Shown here in pieces: positions 1 through 9,093 of a DNA stretch of 64,000 nucleotides. A program made the position numbers and the translations under genes. The notes beneath the pieces are model-generated. The model was given only the letters and a program-made list of their open reading frames with translations. It did not search any database and was not told where the DNA came from. The stretch lies in NCBI RefSeq assembly GCF_016649425.1, contig NZ_JADRCR010000006.1, forward strand, positions 212,245 through 276,244, given 5' to 3'. Every line of letters begins with the position of its first letter. Within the stretch, counting starts at the first letter, position 1. This stretch comes from Limnobaculum allomyrinae. Lineage in GTDB: Bacteria > Pseudomonadota > Gammaproteobacteria > Enterobacterales > Enterobacteriaceae.

Positions 1-235
1 AAGGCTTATTGTGTACTGCCAGATTGGCGTCGATCTGCGGGCGGGCACCATACACCACCACCAGTTGAATACCCAGACTATGAAGTAAACCAATATCACT
101 GATGATATTGCCAAAATTATCATGCTCAATGGCCTCACCACCTAACATAATGACAAAGGTCTTTCCCCGGTGGGCATTAATATAAGGAACCGAATGGCGG
201 AAGCCTTCAACCAGTTCTGTGCTGCGCTCCTTCAT
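1..235 (-). CDS. argA: N-acetylglutamate synthase, N-terminal part (window-truncated)
   Basis: N-acetylglutamate synthase makes N-acetylglutamate from glutamate and acetyl-CoA, the first step of arginine synthesis in the cytoplasm. Only the first 78 codons are present because the gene runs off the left edge. The translated start ([20 protein letters not shown]) and the segment ending [19 protein letters not shown] match the amino-acid-kinase-like domain of enteric ArgA. The ATG at 235 is followed at once by the family start, so this start is well supported. It is divergent from amiC, as in E. coli, and two ARG boxes lie just upstream, implying ArgR repression by arginine. Confidence 0.95.
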   Translation of the reverse strand, partial: MKERSTELVEGFRHSVPYINAHRGKTFVIMLGGEAIEHDNFGNIISDIGLLHSLGIQLVVVYGARPQIDANLAVHNKP

Positions 236-540
236 GATCAACCTCAATGCATAATAATTCGTAATTTTTGTATTTTTATTCTATTTGAGGTGTTCTGGCA
301 AGCAGAAAATTTAGTCAAAAGTGATTTAGTGAGGGATTATTCAATAGACGAAGTGAATAAAATTGATTAGGCTTCGACGCATTTAAGCATTATGTGCTTA
401 TTTTCACGTATTTTCATATCAAAGTTATGCTCACAAGCAGATAACACGCATGTAAAACGTGACAGCACAGCTTCACTTCGGTAGAGTTTTACGCCAGCTT
501 TATTTTATCGGTATCGTCGTTTGTTTTATTTCGGAGAATC
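236..540. other. argA-amiC divergent intergenic region
   Basis: 305 bp without a gene. The left 50 bp hold the ARG boxes. The rest is AT-rich and must contain the outward promoters for argA and amiC. A Shine-Dalgarno GGAG sits at 532-535 before amiC. I could not assign convincing -35/-10 pairs. Confidence 0.5.
246..284 (-). promoter_or_regulatory. Tandem ARG boxes (ArgR operator) upstream of argA
   Basis: Two 18-bp ARG-box-like palindromes occupy 246-263 (core TGCATAATAATTCG) and 267-284 (core TGTATTTTTATTCT). They are separated by exactly 3 bp, the arrangement bound by the ArgR hexamer. Each core departs from the consensus half sites by one base at the end. They start about 10 bp upstream of the argA ATG, so they probably overlap its promoter or leader. 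Seen directly; the binding is inferred. Confidence 0.75.
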
Positions 541-1782
541 ATGTCTAGCTCTAAGCCCAATTATTTACGCCGCCGTTTGTTGCAGGGAGCCGCTGCGACG
601 TGGTTATTGAGTGTAAGTGGCGTTGGCATTGCTGCCTCTGCGGCCAGCATTGTTGCTGTGCGCGTATGGCCCTCTTCGACCTATACGCGAGTTACGCTGG
701 AGTCGACGATTCCGTTAAAGTATAAACAGTTTGCTTTATCCAATCCCAATCGCTTGGTGATTGATATTGAAAATGTCCATTTAAACAGTGTGTTAAAAGC
801 TGTTTCTGCTCAGGTACAAAATAACGATCCTTATCTGAAGCTGGCGCGAGTAGGGCAACACGATCCCAATACCGTTCGGTTGGTGCTGGAATTAAAGCAA
901 AATATTAATCCTAATCTGTTCACGCTGAAGCCGATTGCCGAGTTTAAAAACCGTTTAGTGGTTGATTTATATCCGGCTAACGGCGGCTCTTCTGAATCTG
1001 ACGATCCACTACTGGCGTTACTGAAAGAGTATAATCTCGGCGAACTGGAAAAAGATCAACCTGCCGCATCACCACAGACAGGGAAAGCCGGACGAGATCG
1101 TCCTCTGGTTATCATGCTTGACCCGGGACACGGTGGTGAGGATCCTGGCGCTATCGGCAAACGAGGCACCAAAGAGAAGAATATCGTGCTGCAAATTGCA
1201 CGCCGTTTACGTACTCTGATCCAGAAAGAGCCGGGGATGAAGGTATATATGACCCGCAATGAAGACGTGTTTATTCCGTTGAAGGTGCGGGTAGCCAAAG
1301 CCAGAGCGCAAAAGGCAGACTTGTTTATCTCTATTCACGCTGATGCTTTTACTAACCGTTCCGCTAATGGTTCTTCGGTGTTTGCTTTGTCTACCAAGGG
1401 AGCAACCAGCAGCGCGGCTAAATATCTGGCACAAACGCAAAACGAGGCGGATCAGATTGGTGGTGTGAGTAAAAGTGGTGACCGCTACCTTGACCATACT
1501 ATTTTTGATCTGGTGCAAACCGCCACCATCAATAGCAGCCTTAAATTTGGTAAAGAAGTGCTGACGCGTATGGGGCGGGTAAACAAGCTGCATAAGAATA
1601 AAATCGAACAGGCTGGGTTTGCGGTGCTTAAAGCGCCGGATATCCCTTCTATCCTGATTGAAACTGCGTTTATCTCTAATCTGGAAGAAGAGCGTAAGTT
1701 GAAAACGGCAAAATTCCAACAGCAGATCGCTGAATCAGTTTTTGCCGGAATTAAGGCTTATTTCGCGACCATAAAGTATTAA
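541..1782 (+). CDS. amiC: N-acetylmuramoyl-L-alanine amidase AmiC
   Basis: Periplasmic amidase that cleaves the MurNAc-L-Ala bond of septal peptidoglycan for daughter-cell separation; the family is activated at the septum by NlpD. The 413-residue protein has a twin-arginine (Tat) signal with RRRLLQ at residues 10-15, an AMIN septal-targeting domain at about 37-145, a linker, and an Amidase_3 zinc domain at about 189-408. Metal-binding motifs are DPGHGGE (His197) and SIHADAF near 265, with the catalytic Glu expected in IETAF near 378. Length and order match E. coli AmiC (417 aa). ATG with GGAG upstream. Confidence 0.97.
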   Translation: MSSSKPNYLRRRLLQGAAATWLLSVSGVGIAASAASIVAVRVWPSSTYTRVTLESTIPLKYKQFALSNPNRLVIDIENVHLNSVLKAVSAQVQNNDPYLKLARVGQHDPNTVRLVLELKQNINPNLFTLKPIAEFKNRLVVDLYPANGGSSESDDPLLALLKEYNLGELEKDQPAASPQTGKAGRDRPLVIMLDPGHGGEDPGAIGKRGTKEKNIVLQIARRLRTLIQKEPGMKVYMTRNEDVFIPLKVRVAKARAQKADLFISIHADAFTNRSANGSSVFALSTKGATSSAAKYLAQTQNEADQIGGVSKSGDRYLDHTIFDLVQTATINSSLKFGKEVLTRMGRVNKLHKNKIEQAGFAVLKAPDIPSILIETAFISNLEEERKLKTAKFQQQIAESVFAGIKAYFATIKY

Positions 1783-2123
1783 TCAACAATGAGCAGGCGC
1801 GCACCGGTTTTAGTATAAGACTGGTGTGCTTCCGCATTATCACCAACCTGATAGCTTACCCCTGGCGTTAGCACGAACTTACGCCCATCATCGAGCGTGG
1901 TTTCCAGCTCGCCCTCCAGGCAGAACAGAATGTGCCCTTTGCTGCACCAGTGGTCAGCAAGATATTCAGCAGAATACTCAACCATACGGACGCGAATTTT
2001 GTTTTGTTCTTCACCGAAAAAACGAGTTTGCCACCAGGCTGTGCCAGTTTCTCCCTGATGTTCAGTTTTTTCTACGTTGCTCCAGTCTGTCAGACTAAAA
2101 GCGAATGGCGGCATTTTCATCAA
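1779..2123 (-). CDS. Small cupin-fold protein (DHCW-motif type)
   Basis: 114-residue single-domain cupin. The core reads [19 protein letters not shown] at about residues 56-74, followed by [16 protein letters not shown], which supplies the second cupin motif. It belongs to a conserved family named after its Asp-His-Cys-Trp signature; here the order in the first motif is D-H-W-C. No experimentally defined function is known to me, though metal binding by the His and Cys residues is plausible. It is convergent with amiC, and the two stop codons overlap by a few bases. The start encodes MMKMPPF, so ATG 2123 and the one at 2114 are both possible. Confidence 0.8.
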   Translation of the reverse strand: MMKMPPFAFSLTDWSNVEKTEHQGETGTAWWQTRFFGEEQNKIRVRMVEYSAEYLADHWCSKGHILFCLEGELETTLDDGRKFVLTPGVSYQVGDNAEAHQSYTKTGARLLIVD

Positions 2124-2250
2124 TAAGTTACCCGTATAAATAACGAAAATTGAAACAGATTGAGTTTAAGCGTAGCACAGGATAATGAGGGATAAGGCTG
2201 ATGAAAAAATTACTACAGGAGGTATGGATAAGAATGTTAACGATTCGGAT

Positions 2251-2327
<77 letters not shown>

Positions 2328-2393
2328 TCCGAAAAAGACTTGATACTGCAATAGAACACATCTCTGGTTTAATACGTAGGTATAGTATCGGAT

Positions 2394-2470
<77 letters not shown>

Positions 2471-2536
2471 TCCGAATAAGACTAAATACTACAACAGAAG
2501 ATGTTTCTGCCTTAATACCTTGGCATAGTATTAAGT

Positions 2537-2613
<77 letters not shown>

Positions 2614-2627
2614 TCCGTAGGAGGCGC

Positions 2628-2655
2628 ATAATACTCTCTGTGGTTCAGGTTGCAA
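2628..2655 (-). promoter_or_regulatory. Stable-RNA promoter for the three initiator tRNA genes
   Basis: On the minus strand, TTGCAA (2650-2655), a 16-bp spacer and TATTAT (2628-2633) are followed by the GC-rich discriminator GCGCCTCC, the layout of stringently controlled rRNA/tRNA promoters. It points into the tRNA array and lies back-to-back with mltA. One transcript for all three copies is inferred, as no other promoter is evident between them. Confidence 0.75.
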
Positions 2656-2825
2656 GCTATTTTTCTTTAAAATAACAAAAAAGTAGGTTTGAATTTTACG
2701 ATTGATTAACTTTTCATCATTTCGCGATTGCCACTTTTTTTATAAGCACTTTCCTTTATACTGGCGGCCTTGGTATTGTTCGACAGCAACAGAGCAGCAG
2801 TTAATCAAAGGTAGGCGGCGATATA

Positions 2826-3938
2826 ATGAAAGGACGTTGGGTAAAATTTATACTGGGTGGTGTCGTTATTGCGTTACTTGCAGGATGCGAGTCACGGCCA
2901 ACCGATCGTGGGCAACAATATAAAGATGGTAAGTTGAGCCATACATTTGGTTTAGTGAATAATCCAAATGCCAAGAATAAGCCGGTTAACGGTAAAGATT
3001 TTGCTCAACAGGTTTATGAAATTAGTCAGGTTTCTCCGTCGCTGTATAACAAACACCGTGATACCTATCAGGCAATTTTCCAGTGGATGGTCTCAGGCGC
3101 TGAAGGCCCTCAATTATCCCAGTTCAAGCTCGGCGCTTATCAAATGGAAGGGGTGGATAACTACGGAAACGTTCAGTTTACCGGTTATTACACGCCAGTT
3201 ATTCATGCTCGCCACACCCGTCAGGGTGAGTTTAAATATCCGCTGTATTCGATGCCAAAGAAAAGTAAAAACATGCGTCGCTTACCCGATCGCGCGGGTA
3301 TTTACGCCGGTGCGCTGGATGGTTTAAATCTGGAATTAGCCTATAGCAATTCATTAGTGGATAATTTCATGATGGAAGTGCAGGGTAGTGCATACGTTGA
3401 CTTTGGTGATGGCACTCCACTGGTATTCTTTGCCTATGCGGGTAAAAACGGACGAGCTTATAACAGTATTGGTAAAGTCTTGATTGACCGTAACGAAGTG
3501 CCACGTGAAGAGATGTCTATGCAGGCAATCAAACGTTGGACTGAGCAACACAGTGAGACAGAGGTCAGAGAGTTGCTGGAGCAAAATCCTTCGTTTGTAT
3601 TCTTTAAACCACGGCATTCTGCACCGGTGAAAGGGGCAAGTGCGGTTCCATTGATTGCCAAGGCATCGGTGGCTTCGGATAAGACACTGATTCCACCAGG
3701 TACCACTATTTTGGCCGAGGTTCCTTTACTGGATAATAATGGCAAATTTACGGGTAAATACGAAATGCGTCTGATGATTGCACTGGATGTTGGTGGGGCT
3801 ATTAAAGGCCATCACTTTGATATTTATCAGGGAATTGGTGATGAGGCCGGACATGCAGCAGGTTTTTATAATCACTACGGCCGGGTATGGGTGCTGAGCG
3901 CGCCTTCTGATTCACCGCTTTTATCTGCATCTAACTAA
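2826..3938 (+). CDS. mltA: Membrane-bound lytic murein transglycosylase A
   Basis: Outer-membrane lipoprotein that cleaves peptidoglycan glycan strands to 1,6-anhydromuropeptides during wall turnover. The 370-residue precursor starts MKGRWVKFILGG and has a lipobox LLAGC with acylated Cys21. The MltA domain spans about residues 100-255, including GNVQFTGYYTPV. The 3D domain follows to the C-terminus with LDVGGAIKGHHFDIYQG, which carries the catalytic aspartate region. Length agrees with E. coli MltA (365 aa). The ATG at 2826 is preceded by a weak AGGCGG and encodes the conserved enteric N-terminus. Confidence 0.97.
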   Translation: MKGRWVKFILGGVVIALLAGCESRPTDRGQQYKDGKLSHTFGLVNNPNAKNKPVNGKDFAQQVYEISQVSPSLYNKHRDTYQAIFQWMVSGAEGPQLSQFKLGAYQMEGVDNYGNVQFTGYYTPVIHARHTRQGEFKYPLYSMPKKSKNMRRLPDRAGIYAGALDGLNLELAYSNSLVDNFMMEVQGSAYVDFGDGTPLVFFAYAGKNGRAYNSIGKVLIDRNEVPREEMSMQAIKRWTEQHSETEVRELLEQNPSFVFFKPRHSAPVKGASAVPLIAKASVASDKTLIPPGTTILAEVPLLDNNGKFTGKYEMRLMIALDVGGAIKGHHFDIYQGIGDEAGHAAGFYNHYGRVWVLSAPSDSPLLSASN

Positions 3939-4004
3939 GCGGCTACTACGAAAATTCAGCAACAGGTTATTTTTATCTTGTTGCTAAATCCATTAAACTT
4001 ATCG

Positions 4005-4035
4005 GCGGGGAGTAGGAATATATCTTACTCCCCGC
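4005..4035 (+). terminator. Hairpin between mltA and tcdA
   Basis: A perfect 10-bp stem, GCGGGGAGTA (4005-4014) with TACTCCCCGC (4026-4035), has an 11-nt loop. No T-run follows, so it is a terminator-like or 3'-end-stabilising hairpin rather than a textbook terminator. Confidence 0.5.
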
Positions 4036-4120
4036 AGCATATATATCGTTATTAAATCTGTTTTTGGTTTGCGGATCAGGTTATCAGGCAATCCAACGCT
4101 ATACCCAATATGAGGTCTCC

Positions 4121-4927
4121 ATGTCTGCTGTCTATTCTGATGCCTATTTACAGCGCTTTAGCGGCGTTGCCCGTTTGTATGGGCAGTCTGCGCTGACGCT
4201 TTTTTCACAGGCTCGTGTTTGTGTTATTGGCATTGGTGGTGTGGGTTCCTGGGCAGCGGAAGCACTGGCTCGTAGCGGTATTGGTCATATCACCTTGATT
4301 GATATGGATGACGTCTGTGTTACTAATACTAACCGCCAGATTCATGCGCTGCGCCAAACGGTAGGGCAGCCAAAAAGTGAAGTGATGGCCCGTCGGATTG
4401 CTGAAATCAATCCGGAATGTGAAGTGACCTGTATTGATGACTTTATTACCGCTGATAACGTGGCTGAATATCTGACTAAGCAGTTTGACTATGTTATTGA
4501 TGCGATTGACAGCGTTCGTCCTAAAGCCGCATTACTGGCTTATTGTCGCCGCAATAAAATTCCGGTAGTGACTACCGGAGGTGCCGGGGGACAGATCGAC
4601 CCGACACAAATTCAGGTGGTTGATTTGGCAAAAACCATTCAGGATCCGCTAGCCGCTAAACTTCGTGAACGGCTGAAAAGCGATTTTGGCGTGGTTAAAA
4701 ATGGCAAAGGCAAACTGGGTATCGACTGTGTATTTTCAACCGAACAGTTAGTGTATCCACAGGCTGACGGTAGCGTTTGTGGGGTAAAAAGTACCGCAGA
4801 GGGGCCGAAAAGGATGGATTGTGCTTCAGGGTTTGGTGCGATAACGATGGTCACCGCTTCATTTGGTTTTGTTGCCGTATCTCATGCGTTGAAAAAAATG
4901 TTAGCCAGAGCAGCAAGAAATCAGTAG
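4121..4927 (+). CDS. tcdA: tRNA threonylcarbamoyladenosine dehydratase TcdA (CsdL)
   Basis: E1-like ThiF/MoeB-family enzyme that uses ATP to cyclise t6A37 of ANN-decoding tRNAs to ct6A, with sulfur-relay partner CsdA-CsdE. The 268 residues equal the E. coli length. The ATP-binding motif GIGGVGSW lies at about 37-44, followed by TLIDMDDVCVTNTNRQ, TGGAGGQIDPT and the C-terminal cysteine motif DCASGFGA. The reading frame is open further upstream to 4064, but the conserved N-terminus begins at ATG 4121 behind a GAGG ribosome site. csdE and csdA lie close by on the other strand. Confidence 0.96.
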   Translation: MSAVYSDAYLQRFSGVARLYGQSALTLFSQARVCVIGIGGVGSWAAEALARSGIGHITLIDMDDVCVTNTNRQIHALRQTVGQPKSEVMARRIAEINPECEVTCIDDFITADNVAEYLTKQFDYVIDAIDSVRPKAALLAYCRRNKIPVVTTGGAGGQIDPTQIQVVDLAKTIQDPLAAKLRERLKSDFGVVKNGKGKLGIDCVFSTEQLVYPQADGSVCGVKSTAEGPKRMDCASGFGAITMVTASFGFVAVSHALKKMLARAARNQ

Positions 4928-4946
4928 CAAAAAGCTATTAATCATA

Positions 4947-4981
4947 GCCTGTAGCGCTCGAAAATATCCACCACTACAGGC
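4947..4981. terminator. Weak bidirectional hairpin between convergent genes
   Basis: GCCTGTAG (4947-4954) pairs with CTACAGGC (4974-4981) around a 19-nt loop between convergent tcdA and the next gene. There is no clear T-run on either strand; the terminator role is inferred from position only. Confidence 0.35.
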
Positions 4982-4996
4982 CATATAATTAAAGCG

Positions 4997-5509
4997 TTAT
5001 TTAAATTTTATCGACATCAACGATGATTTTCCCGCTTCCAGATAAGTAGCTTCCTCTTCTTTTGTGGTATTAAACGTCACAAAAAGCACAGTGCCTTTAT
5101 AAGGGGTAATTAGCATCAGATTATGGATATCCGTGTCTGTAGCATGAGAGATAAAATCAAGAATGTAGGCCTTTTTATTATCGACCATCACTTCTTTTGC
5201 CTGAGGCTGGTAGTTCTTCATACTTTCCAACATAAAGTCTTTTAAACCATCCAGCTTGCTGTCATCTAAAGGCATTTGAGTATGGTTAACAGCGATATTT
5301 ACTGTGCCTGATTCGTTAGTGTAGACAATTTTAGGTCGATTTTCTGAAGGGTATTTACGTTTCAGCATATTGTCTGACATCAATGTAAATCCCTTGGGAA
5401 CATCAATGGTGATGTGTTCTTTAATGGGCTCAACGGAAGTCATTTCAATGCTGGCATTTGCAGCAAAACTTAATGAAATTGATAGTAATAATGTCTGAAT
5501 AATTTTCAT
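4997..5509 (-). CDS. Small secreted protein of unknown function (DcrB/PsbP-like)
   Basis: 170-residue protein with an N-terminal Sec signal peptide (MKIIQTLLLSISLSFAANA, cleavage near residue 19). The mature part is an alternating beta/alpha domain with a segment near GFTLMSDNMLKRKYPSENRPK and VLFVTFNTTKEEEATYLEAG near the end. The short signal, the central YTNESGTVNIAVNHT strand and the C-terminal MSIKFK resemble DcrB/PsbP-like single-domain periplasmic proteins, but I do not recognise a named family. It sits between tcdA and csdE, where E. coli has no such gene, so it is an accessory insertion. Its ATG has AGGATG-type spacing upstream. Confidence 0.7.
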   Translation of the reverse strand: MKIIQTLLLSISLSFAANASIEMTSVEPIKEHITIDVPKGFTLMSDNMLKRKYPSENRPKIVYTNESGTVNIAVNHTQMPLDDSKLDGLKDFMLESMKNYQPQAKEVMVDNKKAYILDFISHATDTDIHNLMLITPYKGTVLFVTFNTTKEEEATYLEAGKSSLMSIKFK

Positions 5510-5558
5510 TGTTCATCCTTGATATAACGTAGGTGTGAATGAATAAAACATCACGTTA

Positions 5559-5993
5559 TTAAATATAGAGAAGCGCTATTTTCTCTATAGTATTAACCAG
5601 CGAATCCAGCCCCTGAGAGCGGGAAGCACTGAGTTGTTGGTGAATTCCTAACCGATCAAATAGCTGCATCAGGTCGAGTTTTACGATGTGCTGTGGCGTT
5701 TGACCTTCAATTTGAGCGAGCAGGATTGCCAGAATACCTTTTACAATTCTTCCTTCGCTGTCACCGTAAAAGTGCAGCGTACCATCTTCATTGCGCTGAT
5801 GCCCCAACCATACCCGGTTTTCACAGCCCTTTAATTCCAGCTGTTGTTGTTTTAGCGCTTCTGGTAATGGCGGTAGCTGCTTTGACAATTGGATCAGTTG
5901 ACGATAGCGATCTTCCCACTGCTTTTTATCACTAAACAGACTGAGTAGTTGCTCTGTACCAATATCGGTACCAAAAGGGTGAGGAGCCAGCAT
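5559..5993 (-). CDS. csdE: Cysteine desulfurase sulfur acceptor subunit CsdE
   Basis: SufE-like partner that accepts persulfide sulfur from CsdA and enhances its activity; it also contacts TcdA. 144 residues, SufE fold throughout. The acceptor cysteine is Cys57 in LKGCENRVWLGH, followed by FYGDSEGRIVKGILAILL. The start is only 2 bp after the csdA stop codon, so the pair is a translationally coupled csdA-csdE operon. Confidence 0.95.
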   Translation of the reverse strand: MLAPHPFGTDIGTEQLLSLFSDKKQWEDRYRQLIQLSKQLPPLPEALKQQQLELKGCENRVWLGHQRNEDGTLHFYGDSEGRIVKGILAILLAQIEGQTPQHIVKLDLMQLFDRLGIHQQLSASRSQGLDSLVNTIEKIALLYI

Positions 5994-5995
5994 GA

Positions 5996-7198
5996 TTACT
6001 CCAGTAATGAAAGCGCGTGGGTTAATGCATCATACAACCGATCTACATCTGACAGCTGATTGTAAGGGGCAAATGAGGCTCTCAGTGTACCGCTTACGCC
6101 CATGGCATCCAACAATGGCTGAGCACAATGCTGCCCGGAACGAATCGCTACTCCTTGCTCTGAAAGCAGAGTTGCCACATCACTGTGGTGAAAGCCCTCG
6201 ATATTAAATGCCAGCAGGCTGCTGCCAGGGGCACGATAACTGATAAAACCGGGAATAGATGACAGCTGGTCGTAGGCAGCTTGAGCCAAGGCACAAGAAT
6301 AGCGTTCCGCCTCAGCAATATCCTGAGTATTAAGCCATGACAATGCGGCACCAACGCCAATGACACCGGCGATGTTAGGTGTACCCGCTTCAAAACATTC
6401 AGGAACTGGCTGAGCTTCAAATCCATGAAATGATGCCTGAGTTAGCATCTTCCCGCCCCCTTGCCAGGGAGACATTTCAGCCAGTAGTTCTGCTTTGCCA
6501 TACAGGGCACCAATTCCGGTTGGGCCATAGAGTTTATGGGCGGAAAAGGCATAGAAATCGACATCGAGTTGTTGAACATCTGGTGGCGCGTGCACCACAC
6601 CTTGTGCACCATCAACCATGACGATAGTCCCATTTTGGTGAGCAAGGCTGATAGCCAGCTTAAGGTCAGGGCAACCGCCAGTGACATTTGACATATGACC
6701 GATAGCTAAAATTTTAGTTTTGCTATTTAGCAACGCCGGTAGCTGGTTCAGGTCGGGCATAAACCATTTATTGAGCGGTAATTTAATGACTTTAGCGCCG
6801 GTTTGTTTGGCAACCATTAGCCAGGGAATAAGGTTTGAGTGATGTTCTGACTCGGTGACAACGATCTCATCACCTGGTTGCAGGCGTGGTCTGGCATAGC
6901 TTTGAGCCACTAAGTTGATGGCCTCTGTGGTGCCTTTGGTCCAGACAATTTGTCGTTCACTGGCGGCATTGAGTAGTTGAGCTACCCGCTGACGGGCGTT
7001 ATCAAACTGTTCGGTAGCGTGCTGTGCTGCCGTATGGGCACTACGATGTACCGTGGCGCCATTATGGGCATAGTACTCTTTGGTTGCGTTAATCACTGAC
7101 AGGGGTTTAAGTGCCGTTGCTGCCGTGTCCAGATAACAGCCTGCCTCACTTAGTGCAGGAAACTGTTGGCGAAATAAACCAGGATTAAACGATTTCAT
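5996..7198 (-). CDS. csdA: Cysteine desulfurase CsdA
   Basis: PLP-dependent enzyme that removes sulfur from cysteine (and Se from selenocysteine) for transfer to CsdE/TcdA. The 400-residue class V aminotransferase fold has the PLP lysine in SAHKLYGPTGIGALYG near residue 222 and the persulfide cysteine in SGQHCAQPLLDAMGVSG near 328. The frame remains open 13 codons further to ATG 7237, but the conserved enteric N-terminus (MKSFNPGLFRQQFPAL) begins at ATG 7198, which I prefer. Neither start has a strong ribosome site. Upstream it diverges from ygdI. Confidence 0.94.
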   Translation of the reverse strand: MKSFNPGLFRQQFPALSEAGCYLDTAATALKPLSVINATKEYYAHNGATVHRSAHTAAQHATEQFDNARQRVAQLLNAASERQIVWTKGTTEAINLVAQSYARPRLQPGDEIVVTESEHHSNLIPWLMVAKQTGAKVIKLPLNKWFMPDLNQLPALLNSKTKILAIGHMSNVTGGCPDLKLAISLAHQNGTIVMVDGAQGVVHAPPDVQQLDVDFYAFSAHKLYGPTGIGALYGKAELLAEMSPWQGGGKMLTQASFHGFEAQPVPECFEAGTPNIAGVIGVGAALSWLNTQDIAEAERYSCALAQAAYDQLSSIPGFISYRAPGSSLLAFNIEGFHHSDVATLLSEQGVAIRSGQHCAQPLLDAMGVSGTLRASFAPYNQLSDVDRLYDALTHALSLLE

Positions 7199-7474
7199 AA
7201 GAGGCCATTCGCTGTGGGTATTAAATGTTGATAACATTTGTCTGCAATAATTCTGATTGTACTAGCAGCGAGTTGAAAGAACACCATTAATTGCCGCTAA
7301 TTTTATTTGCAGTCAGACGCTTTTCAGAAGATAGTTAAAGAGATTTAAGATGATAGTATGGCTTTTATCAGGCGTAATATATCCGCCGTACTTCACAAGT
7401 TGCAGGCGCGTTGGTTGCGTACCTGCCCCCAGAATTATTTAGGGTACAACCTGTTTAATCGTAAGGAATAGTTT

Positions 7475-7699
7475 ATGAAACGTTTTATTCTTGCCTCTGC
7501 TGCACTGGCTCTCACGTTAGGTTTAGCTGGCTGTTCCAGCCATTATGAGATGACTATGCAAGATGGCACCAAAATTATCACGGTGGGAGAGCCACAGGTT
7601 GATGAGAGCACCGGTATGGTGACTTATGAGACTCGCTTTGATGGCGAAAAGCAGATAAAACAGAGCGAAATGAAAGAGTATGTTAAGCAGCCGTACTAA
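7475..7699 (+). CDS. ygdI: YgdI/YgdR family small lipoprotein
   Basis: 74-residue lipoprotein with signal peptide and lipobox LAGC (Cys20). The body contains the short SH3-like YgdI/YgdR domain with MQDGTKIITVGEPQVDESTGMVTYE. The function is unknown. The place next to csdA equals that of ygdI in E. coli. A good ribosome site, AAGGAA, lies 7 nt before the ATG. Confidence 0.92.
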   Translation: MKRFILASAALALTLGLAGCSSHYEMTMQDGTKIITVGEPQVDESTGMVTYETRFDGEKQIKQSEMKEYVKQPY

Positions 7700-7728
7700 T
7701 TACGCAGCGGCCTGACCAAAAACAGAAT

Positions 7729-7943
7729 AAAAAAAAGCACCGCCTTGGCGGTGCTACTGTAATCACTATGGACAGACAGGGTAAATGTTCAGAAAATAAA
7801 ATCATCATTAACCCAAAGAAATCAGTGAATTAATGATTGCACCTGACAAATGTCAGGAAAATTAGCAAACACAACATCACAACCACAAAGCCAAAATGCG
7901 CCCTTCATTCAAAAAACACATTTTTCGTTCCGGCTTAGGAAGT
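7729..7943 (-). ncRNA. gcvB: GcvB small regulatory RNA
   Basis: About 215 nt, divergent from gcvA. It represses by base pairing many amino-acid transport and metabolism mRNAs with Hfq. The 5' end ACTTCCTAAGCCGGAACGAA matches the E. coli GcvB start. The G/U-rich R1 seed (TTGTGGTTGTGATGTTGTG) and the R2/R3 segment ACATTTACCCTGTCTGTCCA are conserved, and it ends in the terminator AGCACCGCC/GGCGGTGCT plus eight U. The promoter is visible as TATAGT at 7950-7955, 6 nt before the start, with a weak TTGTAC 17 bp further. GcvA activation at high glycine is known for the family. Confidence 0.95.
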
Positions 7944-8083
7944 GCCATCACTATAGGTATTTGCTGGTATATGTACAACGGACAATTTATAATGTAACGC
8001 ATTAGAAAAACTAATGCGTGAATGGCTGAAATAGCTAAGCAATTCGCCAATTATCACCAGAGCCGGGAAGTATTATCAATCTT

Positions 8084-8998
8084 ATGAAGAGATTACCTCC
8101 ATTAAACGCATTAAGGGTATTTGATTCCGCTGCTCGCCACCTTAGCTTTACTAAAGCTTCTGAAGAGCTTTTTGTGACACAGGCCGCAGTTAGTCATCAA
8201 ATTAAGTCGTTGGAAGATTTTCTCGGCCTTAAGCTTTTTCGTCGTCGTAATCGTTCTCTGTTACTGACCGAAGAGGGGCAAAGTTATTATCTGGATATAA
8301 AAGAGATATTCGCCTCTCTCAATGAAGCCACGCGTAAACTACAGGCGCGTAGTGCGAAAGGGGCATTAACGGTTAGCGTCCCCACCAGTTTTGCTATTCA
8401 GTGGCTGGTACCCCGCCTGTCAGGATTTCATCAGCTTCACCCGGAAATTGATGTACGAATTCAGGCTATTGACCGTGATGAATGGAAAATATCGGATGAT
8501 GTGGATGTGGCGATTTTTTATGGTCGCGGCAACTGGTCAGGGTTAAGGGTTGAGCCGTTGTATGCCGAGTATTTGATTCCGGTATGTTCCCCTACGTTGA
8601 TGATGGGCGCTCATCCGCTGACTTCACCAGAGGCGCTGGAGCATCATACATTGTTGCATGATGCCTCCCGCCGAGACTGGCAGGCATATATTCGGCAATT
8701 AGGTTTACAGCATATAAATGTGCAGCAGGGGCCAATATTTAGCCATACGGCAATGGTGGTTCAGGCTGCCGTTCACGGTCAGGGTGTGGCAGTGGTAAAT
8801 AACGTTCTGGCATTAGCGGAAATTGAATCGGGCCGTTTGGTTTGTCCGTTTAATCATGCCTTAGCCAGTAAAAATGCGTTTTATTTAGTATGCCATGAAA
8901 GTCAGGCGGAATTAGGTAAGATTGCCTCGTTTCGCGAGTGGATTCTGGCACTTGCCAGTAGCGAACAGCAGAGCGTTTATCTGCGCTATGAAGAATAG
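8084..8998 (+). CDS. gcvA: Glycine cleavage system transcriptional activator GcvA
   Basis: LysR-type regulator that activates gcvTHP and gcvB in glycine and represses them in purine. 304 residues: winged HTH at about 1-60 (RLPPLNALRVFDSAARHLSF), then a periplasmic-binding-like effector domain from about 90. Close match to E. coli GcvA (305 aa), including LFRRRNRSLLLTEEGQSYY and DASRRDWQAYIRQLGL. It is divergent from gcvB across a shared 140-bp control region and is followed by ygdD-rlmM, as in enterics. Confidence 0.97.
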   Translation: MKRLPPLNALRVFDSAARHLSFTKASEELFVTQAAVSHQIKSLEDFLGLKLFRRRNRSLLLTEEGQSYYLDIKEIFASLNEATRKLQARSAKGALTVSVPTSFAIQWLVPRLSGFHQLHPEIDVRIQAIDRDEWKISDDVDVAIFYGRGNWSGLRVEPLYAEYLIPVCSPTLMMGAHPLTSPEALEHHTLLHDASRRDWQAYIRQLGLQHINVQQGPIFSHTAMVVQAAVHGQGVAVVNNVLALAEIESGRLVCPFNHALASKNAFYLVCHESQAELGKIASFREWILALASSEQQSVYLRYEE

Positions 8999-9093
8999 AT
9001 CTCATCAAAAATCAAAACAGTGATTATATAAAGTCGGATTTACCGGTAGAATTCCAGCAGGTTTGGCTATAACGCTTACATTTAAAGGTATAA

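Noticed and set aside
2826..3745. Overlapping frames inside mltA on both strands
   Set aside because: They overlap a complete, well-conserved gene and show no family likeness or ribosome sites.
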